Shown here one piece after another: positions 33,618 through 42,459 of a stretch of DNA of 64,000 nucleotides. The notes beneath the pieces were generated by a model. The model was not told the origin of the DNA. It was given only the letters and a program-made list of their open reading frames with translations, and did not search any database. Every line of letters starts with the position of its first letter. The first letter of the stretch is position 1. The translations under genes and the position numbers were made by a program. The DNA is from JAHBWV01 sp964588385. GTDB taxonomy: Bacteria > Planctomycetota > Phycisphaerae > Phycisphaerales > UBA1924. The stretch is from NCBI GenBank assembly GCA_964588385.1, contig CAZPPG010000014.1, positions 12,480-76,479 on the forward strand. Direction: 5' to 3'.

Positions 33618-35366
33618 ATGGATGGGGTTCGAAGCAGCACGACGATTGGCAGGCGAGCACGCGGCGCTGTGCTGGCGCTCGCGCCGCTCATCGCGTCCAT
33701 TCCGCTTGCCGCCTGCGCCGGCAACCGCCTCGACGAGTCATACGCCATGCGCGTCGATCGGGGCGAGTACGCCCGCGCCCGCGGCTACCTCTACAACCGA
33801 GGAACACCCACTCAGATCTCCCACAGGCAGTACCTGCTTGATCGCGAGCGTCTGCTGATCGTCACGCTCGCAGACGGCCTCCCAGATCATGCCGAGTCCC
33901 TGGCCAATCGCGTCTACGAGGTTCTGCGCATCCAGGGGCTCAACGCCGACAAGACCGTTCCCAGCGTGGTCATCAGCGATGGCGTCCGCATCTGGAAGGG
34001 TGAACCGTTCGAGCAGGCCATGGCGTACGCCATGATCGCGATCCAGAAGGGCTCGATCGGCGACTGGGGCAACATGCGGGCCGCGGCGGAAAGCTCGCTC
34101 TTCCTGCTCCGCGACTTCGGCGTGAACGAGAAGGGCGAACGTCTGAGCACGCTGGAGATCGCCGAGCGTGCCGCCGCCAAGGGCGACACGGAGGGCGACG
34201 AGTACATCGACCGTGGCTATGTGCCCACCCCGACCGATTTCACGCTGGGCTACATGCTTCACGGCATCGCGTCTCATGCCCTCGGCCGCACGGACGAAGC
34301 AACCGACAACTTCGCTCAGGCCCTGCAACTGCGTCCCGATCTCCAGATCGTCACGGACGCGATCACCAGCGGCAGAGCGGACACGATTCTGATCGTCGAC
34401 GCCGGACGTGGGCCATCGAAGGTCGGCTATGGCCCCGATGTGTCCCTGGCTCGCTTCGATCCGCGCACCCGAAGCGACGACCGCGGCCTCGTGGTCCGGG
34501 GCGACGCGATCGGCGAGCGCACACTCTCCCAGGCCTCCGACGTGAATCAGATGTCCGTCGATCACATGTGGAACAACCTGGAGGATGTCCGCGCCGCGAA
34601 GAGCGCGCTGGGCAACGTCCTGCTTGTCGGGGGCATCGTCGCTGCGTCGTCGATCGACGATGACAACGGCACCGCGCAGATCGTCGGCCTTTCCGCCGCT
34701 GCGCTGGGTGCGATTATGAAGGGCTCCGCTCAGGCGGACCTCCGCCATTTGGAATCGCTCCCGCAACGCACCTACATCGTTCCAATCGATCTTCCTGAAG
34801 AGGGCGCGACGGTCCGGCTGATGATCGATGGGCTTGCGCAGACGGAGATGGCGCTGGCGGGTCTTCTGCCCCCGAAGTCCGACAGCGGGCAGCGCGTGCA
34901 GATCCGCTATGTCCGCATCCCGACCGTCTCCGTCCCCTTGACATGGATGCGTTCGGGCGAGATCCGCTACGGCAACGACGGGTGGCCGGGTGAGGTCCCG
35001 GGCGATGGCCTGCCCTACATCCTCGGGGGCCGGTGTGTGCGAGTTCCCACGCACGGCGCCATGGCCCATTATCACGCCCGGGGAAACCTGACGAACATGA
35101 CACTCGCGGATCTCTTGGAACTCTACCGGCTGGAAGGCATCGTCACCGATCCCGGCGACGAGCTTGAGCAGGTCGGCGTCCACATCCTGGAGGGCGGCAA
35201 CTCCATGGCCTGTCCACAACCCGGCACCGCCGGCTTCGCGCGCCTCTTCGGCCAGGAGCATTCGCCTTACCAACCCAAGTCCAAAGAGGTCGCGGAACTC
35301 GCCGCGTCCCTTCGATCCGTACAGAGCCCGATGCCGATTGCACCACTATCGGAGAGCACACCATGA
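33618..35366 (+). CDS. COG3014-like TPR lipoprotein
   Basis: Lipoprotein of 582 residues resembling COG3014. The signal peptide ends in a lipobox LAAC (AVLALAPLIASIPLAAC). Residues of about 50-250 contain TPR-type helical repeats (ARARGYLYNRGT, GYMLHGIASHALGRTDEATDNFAQALQLRP). A Gly/Ala-rich hydrophobic stretch near 330-375 (NVLLVGGIVAAS, AALGAIMKGSA) follows, then a beta-rich C-terminal half. In proteobacteria COG3014 genes often sit next to lpoB and ycfL, and the same three-way association is seen here. Biochemical function is unknown; an accessory role in envelope or peptidoglycan assembly is the working guess. The stop overlaps the ycfL-like start by 4 bp. Confidence 0.7.
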   Translation: MDGVRSSTTIGRRARGAVLALAPLIASIPLAACAGNRLDESYAMRVDRGEYARARGYLYNRGTPTQISHRQYLLDRERLLIVTLADGLPDHAESLANRVYEVLRIQGLNADKTVPSVVISDGVRIWKGEPFEQAMAYAMIAIQKGSIGDWGNMRAAAESSLFLLRDFGVNEKGERLSTLEIAERAAAKGDTEGDEYIDRGYVPTPTDFTLGYMLHGIASHALGRTDEATDNFAQALQLRPDLQIVTDAITSGRADTILIVDAGRGPSKVGYGPDVSLARFDPRTRSDDRGLVVRGDAIGERTLSQASDVNQMSVDHMWNNLEDVRAAKSALGNVLLVGGIVAASSIDDDNGTAQIVGLSAAALGAIMKGSAQADLRHLESLPQRTYIVPIDLPEEGATVRLMIDGLAQTEMALAGLLPPKSDSGQRVQIRYVRIPTVSVPLTWMRSGEIRYGNDGWPGEVPGDGLPYILGGRCVRVPTHGAMAHYHARGNLTNMTLADLLELYRLEGIVTDPGDELEQVGVHILEGGNSMACPQPGTAGFARLFGQEHSPYQPKSKEVAELAASLRSVQSPMPIAPLSESTP

Positions 35367-35800
35367 ACCACCGCAAGACGATCTCGACCAAGTTGGGCAT
35401 CGTGGCGATCCTCATCGCCGCCGCATCCGCCACAGGTTGCAAGTCATCGTCGGACAAGCCGCCGCCCGGCGCCATGGCCGACCCCACCCTCATCGAGAAC
35501 TACCCGACGGTCGTCGCGCTCGAAGGGCTCCAGCCCTATATCGGCGTTTCGGCGCCGGTGGAGGATCGCACGCCGGGCCAGCCCTTGAGCATCCAGGTTC
35601 CTGTCCGGGCTCTGACCAACGGCGCCGAACTGAACGTGCAGTACCGCTTCTATTGGCTGAATGAGCAGCAGGTCCCGACGCAGGAAGAGGGCGAGTGGCG
35701 CTACATGCGGATGCCCGCGCGTTCGCAGGTCTTCATGTCAGGCAACGCCCTCGACAGCCGCGCGACCCGCTGGCGCCTTGAGATCCGCCCCGCGCGGTGA
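35363..35800 (+). CDS. YcfL-like (DUF1425) lipoprotein
   Basis: Small lipoprotein of 145 residues with lipobox SATGC and an immunoglobulin-like beta-sandwich of the YcfL/DUF1425 family (VPVRALTNGAELNVQYRFYWL, then a C-terminal WRLEIRPA strand). In E. coli ycfL lies directly upstream of lpoB. ATG 35363 overlaps the COG3014-like stop (ATGA), so it is the last gene of the lipoprotein operon. Its last 63 bp overlap, in the opposite direction, the 3' end of the aminotransferase-like gene, so the two transcripts are complementary at their ends. YcfL function is not established. Confidence 0.7.
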   Translation: MNHRKTISTKLGIVAILIAAASATGCKSSSDKPPPGAMADPTLIENYPTVVALEGLQPYIGVSAPVEDRTPGQPLSIQVPVRALTNGAELNVQYRFYWLNEQQVPTQEEGEWRYMRMPARSQVFMSGNALDSRATRWRLEIRPAR

Positions 35801-36943
35801 ACCCGCGTTTCTGGCGGCGGCCAGTCCCATCGCCGGAAGGCGACGCGCGAACGCGTCGGCGAGGCGGTCGATCTGCTCCGTCGTGTGCGAAGCGTTCACC
35901 ACCACGCGGAAGAACATCTCCGCCGGCCCGTTGGGATACTTGATGTACGGGGCAAGGATGCCGTCATCCAGCATCGAGCGATGCACACTCTCCATCCGTT
36001 CCGGCGTGTCGAGCAGGAAGGCGAAGATCGGGATCGCCGGCCCATCGGCTCGGATCGGCAGCCCCATCGCCAGCAGGCGCTCGCGCAGCCGCGCGACGTT
36101 CGCGCGCAGCCGGTCGAGCCGTTCGGGCTCCGAAAGCACGATCCGCAGCGCTTCGAGGGCTGCCATCGCGATCGCGGGTGGAATAGGTGTCGAGCAGCGA
36201 TAGATCCCTGACGCTGCCCGCGCCAGCTCAATAAACCACGCCGGTCCCGCGATGCAGCCGCCGTAGGAGCCGAAACCCTTCGCCAGCGTGGTCGTGATGA
36301 TGATCCGCGGATCGGTCAGCGCATAGTGCGAAACTGTGCCGCGACCCTCTGGCCCGAGCACGCACACGCCGTGGCAGTCATCGACGACCAGCAACGAGCG
36401 ATCGTTCGGCAGGGCCGCAATCAACTCCGGCAGCTTCGCGACCGCGCCGTCGGATGTGAACACGCCGTCGGTCAGGATCGCGATCGCGCCGGCCGGGTCC
36501 GCCTGGGCGTGCATCTGTGCCAGGCGAGCCGCGGCCTTCGTATCCCCGTGGGGGAACGTGACCACGATCAGCCCTGCGCTGCGGGCCGCATCATGCACCG
36601 AGTGATGGCTCTTGGCGTCGATCAGCACGGTGCGGAAACGGGTCGCGAGCGCCTGGGCCATCGCGATGTTGGCGGTGTATCCATCCGCCAGCAGAAGCGA
36701 CCGTTCCGTGCGGAGGAACGCCGCGAGCGAGCGCTCAAGCTCATCAAACGCCGTCGTGTTCCCAGTGGTCTCACGCGACGCGGTCGTGGAGAGGCCATAC
36801 CGATCAAGACCGACGCGCACGGCATGCAGCACGCGCGGATCGTTCGCCAGCCCGAGGTAGTTGCACCCGGCAAACGCGAGAATCGTGCGGCCTTCCATCG
36901 TGGCATCCGTGGCAGTCGAGCACTCGATCGGGAGCTTCGGCAT
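35738..36943 (-). CDS. Alpha-oxoamine synthase-like PLP enzyme
   Basis: Fold-type I PLP enzyme of 401 residues, related to 8-amino-7-oxononanoate synthase, 2-amino-3-ketobutyrate CoA ligase and serine palmitoyltransferase. The PLP lysine is in TTTLAKGFGSYGG; the cofactor Asp-His pair is in VVDDCHGVCVLG; the substrate region is NYLGLANDP near the N-terminus. GAAAGG precedes ATG 36943. It is the last gene of the run symporter-anmK-murQ-Dabb-dehydrogenase, 66 nt after the dehydrogenase. No other biotin or sphingolipid gene is nearby, so bioF is not assigned. A role in degrading or building an amino-ketone with the adjacent dehydrogenase is possible. Confidence 0.75.
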   Translation of the reverse strand: MPKLPIECSTATDATMEGRTILAFAGCNYLGLANDPRVLHAVRVGLDRYGLSTTASRETTGNTTAFDELERSLAAFLRTERSLLLADGYTANIAMAQALATRFRTVLIDAKSHHSVHDAARSAGLIVVTFPHGDTKAAARLAQMHAQADPAGAIAILTDGVFTSDGAVAKLPELIAALPNDRSLLVVDDCHGVCVLGPEGRGTVSHYALTDPRIIITTTLAKGFGSYGGCIAGPAWFIELARAASGIYRCSTPIPPAIAMAALEALRIVLSEPERLDRLRANVARLRERLLAMGLPIRADGPAIPIFAFLLDTPERMESVHRSMLDDGILAPYIKYPNGPAEMFFRVVVNASHTTEQIDRLADAFARRLPAMGLAAARNAGSPRGADLKAPAGRAAVEGVA

Positions 36944-37009
36944 CCGTGGCCTTTCGGGCGTCGGCGTCCGTGCTCGCTCCTCGCTCGTCGGAGCAAAGAG
37001 CGACGGGAC

Positions 37010-38050
37010 TCACGCAAGGATATGGGGTGTGGGGCGCATCTCGGAAACCGGCGACGGCGGCGAAATCGCCCGCACCGGACGGATCGTCGCCATGGTGTGG
37101 AGGCCGGGAGCGGCTTCCAGCACGCATGGCAGGCAGTTGATCACGATGTTTGTCGTCGCCCGATCGCCATGGACGCCCCCACGCAGGATCAGGTCGATCG
37201 GAGGGTCGGCATCCACTCGGATGCGGTCGTGGGGATCGGGCTGGCCGATCGCGGCGATGAACTCCAGCCGAACCACATCCCGCCCCCCCAGCATGCCTCT
37301 GGCCGTCTGGTGAACGCCCGCCGCACTCCCCGGCTGAATGATCCCTATAGCGGACGGCAATGGAACACCGGTGAGGACCGGTTCGATCGACTCAGTCCAG
37401 GCGTCAAAGCGCAGTCCGAGATAATGGGCGATAAAGTGGAGCGATTCTCCCAGCCCCACGTGCCTCAGCGACCCCTCCGCGCTGCGTCGGGCGAACTCGG
37501 CCGGGGAGAGTCCCGCACCGATCTTTCTCTGGAACGGCACCCGACGCGTCGTTGCATCCTGCACGCGCTCGATCAGCAGCCCCCGGACATCCGTGCAGAC
37601 GCCCGTGGCGACCACCGGCAGGGTGTCCATCAGGAATCCGGGGTTGACGCCCGTTCCCAGCAGTCGCCCGCCTGAGCGTCTGGCCAGAGCGTCCAACTCG
37701 GAGGCGAGCTCGCGATGCCGGAGCCACGGAAAGAGCAGTTCTTCGCACGTGCTCACGACCGCCATGCCCCGATCGAGCAGTTGCCTGAACGTGGGCGCGC
37801 ACGCCGGCAGGTCGGAGGCCGTCGTCACGATCGCGACATCGAACGCCGCATTGGCTCCGATCTCATCGATCGATCCGGCGATGATTGGATTCGCCGAGCC
37901 GTAATCCCCCATCACGTCCGAAAGCTGTTTACCCCGCAATGCTGCGCCAGGATCGATCGCGCCCGCGACGATGCCAATCCCGGAACGGTGCAACTGCTCG
38001 ACGATCATTCTTCCGAGCGGTCCGAGCCCCAGATGCAGCACACGAAGCAT
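37010..38050 (-). CDS. 2,4-diaminopentanoate dehydrogenase-like oxidoreductase
   Basis: NAD(P)-dependent enzyme of 346 residues resembling 2,4-diaminopentanoate dehydrogenase (Ord) and, more distantly, dihydrodipicolinate reductase. The nucleotide-binding loop is LGLGPLGRMIVE at the N-terminus. FDVAIVTTASDL, STCEELLFPW and GTGVNPGFLMDTLPVV are family landmarks. In clostridial ornithine fermentation Ord converts 2,4-diaminopentanoate to 2-amino-4-oxopentanoate, but the aminomutase and thiolase partners are absent here. AGAGAGAG precedes ATG 38050, which is 40 nt after the Dabb gene. Placement in a MurNAc-recycling operon suggests a different diamino or amino-acid substrate, perhaps peptide-derived; that is speculation. 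Confidence 0.7.
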   Translation of the reverse strand: MLRVLHLGLGPLGRMIVEQLHRSGIGIVAGAIDPGAALRGKQLSDVMGDYGSANPIIAGSIDEIGANAAFDVAIVTTASDLPACAPTFRQLLDRGMAVVSTCEELLFPWLRHRELASELDALARRSGGRLLGTGVNPGFLMDTLPVVATGVCTDVRGLLIERVQDATTRRVPFQRKIGAGLSPAEFARRSAEGSLRHVGLGESLHFIAHYLGLRFDAWTESIEPVLTGVPLPSAIGIIQPGSAAGVHQTARGMLGGRDVVRLEFIAAIGQPDPHDRIRVDADPPIDLILRGGVHGDRATTNIVINCLPCVLEAAPGLHTMATIRPVRAISPPSPVSEMRPTPHILA

Positions 38051-38090
38051 GCGTTCTCTCTCTGATTATCTCTTTGTCTTGAGCAAACGC

Positions 38091-38540
38091 TCACGGCGTG
38101 GGATCGGCAACGTCAAAGATCCGCATCGAGGCCGTTCTGGCCTTCCACGCGTCCACCAGGGCGAGGTGCGCCTCATGGTCCACGTACTGCGCGTATCCCT
38201 CGGCAGAGTCAAATCCCACGAACAGCCCAACGTGATACGACCCGTCGACCGTTGCTCGGTCCGATTCCAGTGGGGTGCCGCACGCGTATGAGACCACCGA
38301 GGGAATCGTCCCGATCAGTCGGTCGCAATCCGCGATCAAAGCTCCTGCATCTGCGCCGTCGTTCAGCGTGATGAGCACAACATGGCTGATGACCGCCGGG
38401 CGTGGCGCGGGCGAGACATCAACCGGTGTCGGGCCGCGTCGGGTCACCGGCTGCGCCAGGACGACCACAGCAGAGGCCAAGGGGGCGGCGAGCAGCGCCA
38501 ACAGTGCCGTGACCACGCTCGGAGAATGACGTCGTTCCAT
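38091..38540 (-). CDS. Exported Dabb-domain protein
   Basis: Protein of 149 residues. ATG 38540 begins a signal peptide or membrane anchor (VVTALLALLAAPLASAVVVLA), after which a Pro/Arg linker leads to a single Dabb (stress-responsive alpha-beta barrel) domain: ISHVVLITLNDGAD, YHVGLFVGFDSAEGYAQYVDHEAHLALVDAWK. The His and the pattern YVDHEAH are typical of the dimeric ferredoxin-like fold. Dabb proteins have diverse or unknown functions. The longer frame up to 38633 overlaps murQ and lacks a signal, so it is rejected. It is carried between murQ and the Ord-like gene. Confidence 0.7.
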   Translation of the reverse strand: MERRHSPSVVTALLALLAAPLASAVVVLAQPVTRRGPTPVDVSPAPRPAVISHVVLITLNDGADAGALIADCDRLIGTIPSVVSYACGTPLESDRATVDGSYHVGLFVGFDSAEGYAQYVDHEAHLALVDAWKARTASMRIFDVADPTP

Positions 38541-38595
38541 CCTGCACCCCAATCCAACGGGCAACACTCCGTGTCGCCCACAAGCGAACCGCACC

Positions 38596-39543
38596 CTATG
38601 TAGATCGGGTCGGAGGGGCTCCGGCCAACACAACGTCCAGCCGCCCCCGTGCAGCTTTCAGCATCGCTTCCGCGAGATCACGGGTCATGTCCCGACGGTG
38701 CATCACAATCGCGACCTTCGTCGAGCCGCCAGCCCGGTCGAGCACGTCCAGTGCCGCCAGACGGTCAAGCCCCGTCAGTGTTGAGATGATGCGGGCGGCC
38801 CGATCACGCAGTTTGTCATTGGAGGCCCGCAAATCCACCATGAGGTTCTCGTACACCTTCCCCATCTGGATCATCAGCGTCGTCGAAATCGTGTTCAGCG
38901 CGAGCTTCGTCGCCGTTCCCGCCTTCATCCGCGTCGAGCCCGTCAGCACCTCCGGCCCGGTCTCCAGCACGACGAGGTGGTCGGCTGTCGGGGGCTTCGG
39001 GATGCTCGCGCACGTGATAACAGCCGTGAGTGTCTGGATGCGTATCGACTTTGCAAGTCCAATCGCTCCAAGGACATAGGGCGTCGTGCCGCCGGCCGCG
39101 ATGCCGATGACAGTATCGTTCCCGGTCACGGCGAGGGCTGACAGTGCGTCCTTCGCTCCCGACGGGTTGTCCTCCGCACCTTCAGAGGAGTTACGGAGGG
39201 CGGCGTCGCCCCCGGCGATGATCCCGATGATCCGTCCCGACTCCAACTGGAAGGTCGGCGGCGCTTCGGACGCATCAAGCACGCCAAGCCGCCCGGACGT
39301 GCCCGCGCCCAGGTAAATCAACCGCCCACCTCGGGCGAATCGGGGGACGATGTCCTCAATCAACGCGGTCAGTGCTGGCCGCGCCTTGGCTAGCGCCTGG
39401 TGCACCATGCGGTCCTCATCCGTGATCAGGTCTACACAACGCGCGACCGACATGTCGTGGAGCGACATCGAGCGAGGGTTTCGCTGCTCGGTTGAGACCC
39501 ACGACCGATCGGGCGGCGGCGGTGGCACCGGTGGCTGTGTCAT
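38596..39543 (-). CDS. murQ: N-acetylmuramic acid 6-phosphate etherase
   Basis: Cleaves the lactyl ether of MurNAc-6-phosphate to GlcNAc-6-phosphate and D-lactate, the committed step of MurNAc recycling. The 315-residue protein is a SIS-domain sugar-phosphate binder: the N-terminal TEQRNPRSMSLHDMS, the phosphate loop YLGAGTSGRLGVLDASE, catalytic Glu region APPTF, and GSTRMKAGTATKLALN with the second Glu near ETGPEVLTGS. A C-terminal UBA-like helical segment (DRLAALDVLDRAGGSTKVAIVMH) is normal. The start overlaps the anmK stop by 4 bp. Together with AnmK and a symporter it forms a recycling operon. Identification is firm. Confidence 0.95.
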   Translation of the reverse strand: MTQPPVPPPPPDRSWVSTEQRNPRSMSLHDMSVARCVDLITDEDRMVHQALAKARPALTALIEDIVPRFARGGRLIYLGAGTSGRLGVLDASEAPPTFQLESGRIIGIIAGGDAALRNSSEGAEDNPSGAKDALSALAVTGNDTVIGIAAGGTTPYVLGAIGLAKSIRIQTLTAVITCASIPKPPTADHLVVLETGPEVLTGSTRMKAGTATKLALNTISTTLMIQMGKVYENLMVDLRASNDKLRDRAARIISTLTGLDRLAALDVLDRAGGSTKVAIVMHRRDMTRDLAEAMLKAARGRLDVVLAGAPPTRST

Positions 39544-40634
39544 GGGAGCACCCAGCAGCCGGAGATCGGAGGTGGCACCGATCCGCAGCCCGTCACCTGA
39601 GGCAGCGTGATTGGCACCCGATCCTGGCAGAGTGCTCCGAGCACCGCGATCGCCACCGGCTCTCGGTACGTGCTGGAGATTCCCGCCTCGTCGGCAAACC
39701 GAACGGCCGCGGGAACCGCGGCCAGCCGGATCGCTTTCACCAGCGCCATGTTCTTGGCCCCTCCTCCCGCCAGAAGAATGGTCTCAGCGCCCCGGACGGA
39801 CTCGGCGACCGCACGTCCGATGGCTGCACACGCCGTCGCGGCAAGATCCGTGCCGCGCACACGGGCGTGGTGGCGATCAATCCAGTCCACGACCTCGTCG
39901 CCCGTACCCAAGGACCTGCCCGCGACGCCCTGCTCGCTCAGAATCACCAACAAGCCGTCGAGCGCCTCCGGATCAATCGCTCCTGAGAGCGCGGACATGC
40001 CTCCTTCATCGTACGACTTGTCCATCGTGCGGCGGGCCACCGCATCAAGAATGTGGTTGCACGCGCACACGTCCCGGCCCCCGATCCGTGTCGTGTCGAC
40101 ACCTCGTTCGGATCCGCCGACGCCGGTGGTCACGTTGCAGAACCCACCCAGATTCACCACGGCAGCCGAGCTCGGGAAATCTCGCAGGAGGATCGCATCG
40201 GAAAGGGGCGTGATCGGTGCGCCCTGCCCGCCGCTCGTCAGGTCGGCCGCTCTCATATCGAACACCACGGGCACACCGAAGTGGTGCGCGATCGGCGAGG
40301 GATTGATGATCTGCCACGACAGCGGCGGCGCGTGATAGACAGTCTGTCCATGCACGGCGATCAGGTCGCACTTGTCGCCGCTCAGCAACTCGGTAATCGC
40401 GCGAACGTGTGCCGCGGCCAGTTCATGCGCGAGCTCGGCAAACCGACCCGACGTGAGCGGCCGTTGCTCCGCCGCGTTCCGAAGCCCAGGAGCCAGCTCC
40501 CCGAGCGGCCGGGAAATCCCGCGCACGATGAACGCCCGGAGGTCAAGGCCGTTGCCCTCGATCGCGACAAGCGCAGCGTCGATCCCGTCGATGCTCGTCC
40601 CCGTCATACAGCCGACGACCAGTCGTCGCTCCAT
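39540..40634 (-). CDS. anmK: Anhydro-N-acetylmuramic acid kinase
   Basis: Phosphorylates and hydrolyses 1,6-anhydro-MurNAc to MurNAc-6-phosphate, feeding MurQ. The 364-residue ASKHA-fold kinase shows GCMTGTSIDGIDAALV at the N-terminus, AVHGQTVYHAP, VFDMRAADLTSGGQGAPITPL and VVNLGGFCNVT, and a C-terminal ATP site LLAGGGAKN. ATG 40634 is chosen for the GGGAG upstream and the family N-terminus; the frame up to 40727 runs back into the symporter gene. It starts 14 nt after the symporter stop and overlaps murQ. Anhydro-MurNAc is made by lytic transglycosylases, so the organism turns over a true peptidoglycan wall. Confidence 0.95.
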   Translation of the reverse strand: MERRLVVGCMTGTSIDGIDAALVAIEGNGLDLRAFIVRGISRPLGELAPGLRNAAEQRPLTSGRFAELAHELAAAHVRAITELLSGDKCDLIAVHGQTVYHAPPLSWQIINPSPIAHHFGVPVVFDMRAADLTSGGQGAPITPLSDAILLRDFPSSAAVVNLGGFCNVTTGVGGSERGVDTTRIGGRDVCACNHILDAVARRTMDKSYDEGGMSALSGAIDPEALDGLLVILSEQGVAGRSLGTGDEVVDWIDRHHARVRGTDLAATACAAIGRAVAESVRGAETILLAGGGAKNMALVKAIRLAAVPAAVRFADEAGISSTYREPVAIAVLGALCQDRVPITLPQVTGCGSVPPPISGCWVLP

Positions 40635-40648
40635 ACACACACGCTCCC

Positions 40649-42319
40649 TCAAGTCGCCGCCGAGGCAGTGGGGGATCTCTTCGCGGACGGTCCTTCCAAG
40701 GTCGACCCGTGCCGACGTCTCCCGCACATGCAGACCGCGAACGATACGGCGACGCCGATCGTCAACTGCCAGGGGAAGGCGAGCTTGAGTTCACCGAGTC
40801 GCCAGTCCTCCGCGATCTCGGGCGTTGGTCCGAGCCCCGGCACGCCGCTCGTCCATATCCCGATCCAGGCCGGCTGAAGTGCCGCGATCGTCACAAAACC
40901 AGCCAGAATCGACGCAACCGCGGATACCGAGTTGCCGCGCTTGGTCAGGATCGCCGCGAGGAAGACCGCCAGGAGTCCTGCGTACGCGAACGTCATCACG
41001 CCCAGCGCCAGGTCGATCAGCATCAGACCGCCTGCTCGCTGCCACCAGACGCAGAAGCAGGCGAAACTGCCGACCGCCAGCCCGGCGAGCACGACAAACG
41101 CGCGCCCGGCCCGAACCTCACGCCCCGCCGAGTCATCACTTGCGTGTCTCAGCCGCCGGCGCAGCGGCAGATACAGGTCCGCATAGAGCGAAGCTCCCAT
41201 CGCGTTCAGCCCGGAGTTCAGCGTCGAGAGAGCGGCCGCGTACAACCCCGCAATCGTCAGGCCCGAGAGTCCCGCCGGACCATGGTCCACGATGAACCTG
41301 ATGAACACGCGGCTGCCGGCAGGCGGGGCCGCGTCGCTTCCCGCGCCCCCTGCCACGAGATCCGGTCGATGATGGAAGACCCAGAGGAGCGAGCCGATCG
41401 CAAGAAACACGGCGATAAGCGGGATCTGCATCACCACAGCCATGATCGCCGACCGCCCCCCCGCCGCCGGGCTCTTGCATGTCAGCATGCGCTGCGCCAT
41501 GTCATGATCGGTGCCGTAGGCGGCGAGATAGAGCAGCGTCATTCCGATCGCGGAAGCCCAGAGCGTGTAGGACGTCGAGAGATTCCCCGACGTGGAGATC
41601 ACCGTGGTCTTTACGGTCCCCGCGACGGTCGCCTGATCACCCAAAACCTTCCAGATCTCGGGAATCGATGCGTCGATCCGGAGGAGCAGGATGACAATCA
41701 CAACCCCCGCAGCGGCGACGAACACAAGTGTTTGCGCAAGATCGGTCCAGATGACCGATCGCACGCCCCCGATGAGGGTGTACGCGATACCGACGGCGGT
41801 CAGCAGCCCGATCGATGCGAGGAGGTGCCATGCATTGCCCTCGTCCGCCGAGTCTCCCCAGATGATCATGGCCGCCGGGATCGCGGCGATGTAAACCCTC
41901 GCGCCGGAAGAGAACACGCGGCCCACGAGGAATGCGATGGAAGCCGCGGTTCGCGCCCCGGGTCCGAGTCGCTGCTCCAGCAGCCCGTACACCGTGGTCA
42001 CATTGGCCCGATAGAACGCGGGAATGAACACAAACGCGACAACCATGATGGCGAGGATCGCCCCGATGTTCGCCGCCAGATACGTCAGGTCGCCGGCATA
42101 CGCCATCTCCGGCACGCCGACAAAGGTCGCGGCGGAGATCGCCGTCGCTGCCGTCGAGACCGCCACGGCCCAAACGGGCATGGACCGCCCGGCGAGAAAG
42201 TAGTCCTTCGCCGAGGTCTGTTTCCTTCGCGAGAACCACCACCCCGTGACGACCAGCAGCAGGGCGTACCCCCCGAGCGCAATCCAATCGAGCGTCGCGA
42301 ATCCGCTTTCCATTCCCAT
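40649..42319 (-). CDS. Sodium:solute symporter (SSS family) of the MurNAc-recycling operon
   Basis: Integral membrane transporter of 556 residues with about 13-14 hydrophobic helices and the SSS family layout: WWFSRRKQTSAKDYFLAGRSMP, then STAATAISAATFVG, the sodium-site region SALSTLNSGLNAM and GLLAVFLAAILTKRGN. It is first in the run with anmK and murQ, so it most likely imports a wall-derived amino sugar or muropeptide (anhydro-MurNAc, MurNAc or GlcNAc) by sodium symport. This would replace the AmpG permease or MurP PTS used in enterobacteria. That substrate is inferred from context only. ATG 42319 and ATG 42313 are both possible. Confidence 0.85.
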   Translation of the reverse strand: MGMESGFATLDWIALGGYALLLVVTGWWFSRRKQTSAKDYFLAGRSMPVWAVAVSTAATAISAATFVGVPEMAYAGDLTYLAANIGAILAIMVVAFVFIPAFYRANVTTVYGLLEQRLGPGARTAASIAFLVGRVFSSGARVYIAAIPAAMIIWGDSADEGNAWHLLASIGLLTAVGIAYTLIGGVRSVIWTDLAQTLVFVAAAGVVIVILLLRIDASIPEIWKVLGDQATVAGTVKTTVISTSGNLSTSYTLWASAIGMTLLYLAAYGTDHDMAQRMLTCKSPAAGGRSAIMAVVMQIPLIAVFLAIGSLLWVFHHRPDLVAGGAGSDAAPPAGSRVFIRFIVDHGPAGLSGLTIAGLYAAALSTLNSGLNAMGASLYADLYLPLRRRLRHASDDSAGREVRAGRAFVVLAGLAVGSFACFCVWWQRAGGLMLIDLALGVMTFAYAGLLAVFLAAILTKRGNSVSAVASILAGFVTIAALQPAWIGIWTSGVPGLGPTPEIAEDWRLGELKLAFPWQLTIGVAVSFAVCMCGRRRHGSTLEGPSAKRSPTASAAT

Positions 42320-42421
42320 CCGGTCTCCGCCAGATTGTGCATCGCCCCCGACGCAAGCGTGTATCGGTCAAGTCTCGTCTCCAGCGTTCACCCGCCACCC
42401 CGACATATTCACCCGACCCCT

Positions 42422-42450
42422 TTGCGGCAACGCCCGAAGGTTTCTAGACT
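42422..42450 (+). promoter_or_regulatory. Putative promoter of the OPT transporter gene
   Basis: TTGCGG (42422-42427), a 17-bp spacer and TAGACT (42445-42450). The ATG at 42460 follows 9 nt after the -10, with no Shine-Dalgarno in the gap, so the mRNA would be nearly or fully leaderless. Confidence 0.45.
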
Positions 42451-42459
42451 GCCCGACCT

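Noticed and set aside
35738..36943. bioF assignment
   Set aside because: Family match is general; no bio genes nearby and the operon context is different.
38541..38633. Longer Dabb protein start
   Set aside because: It overlaps murQ and would hide the signal peptide that begins at 38540.
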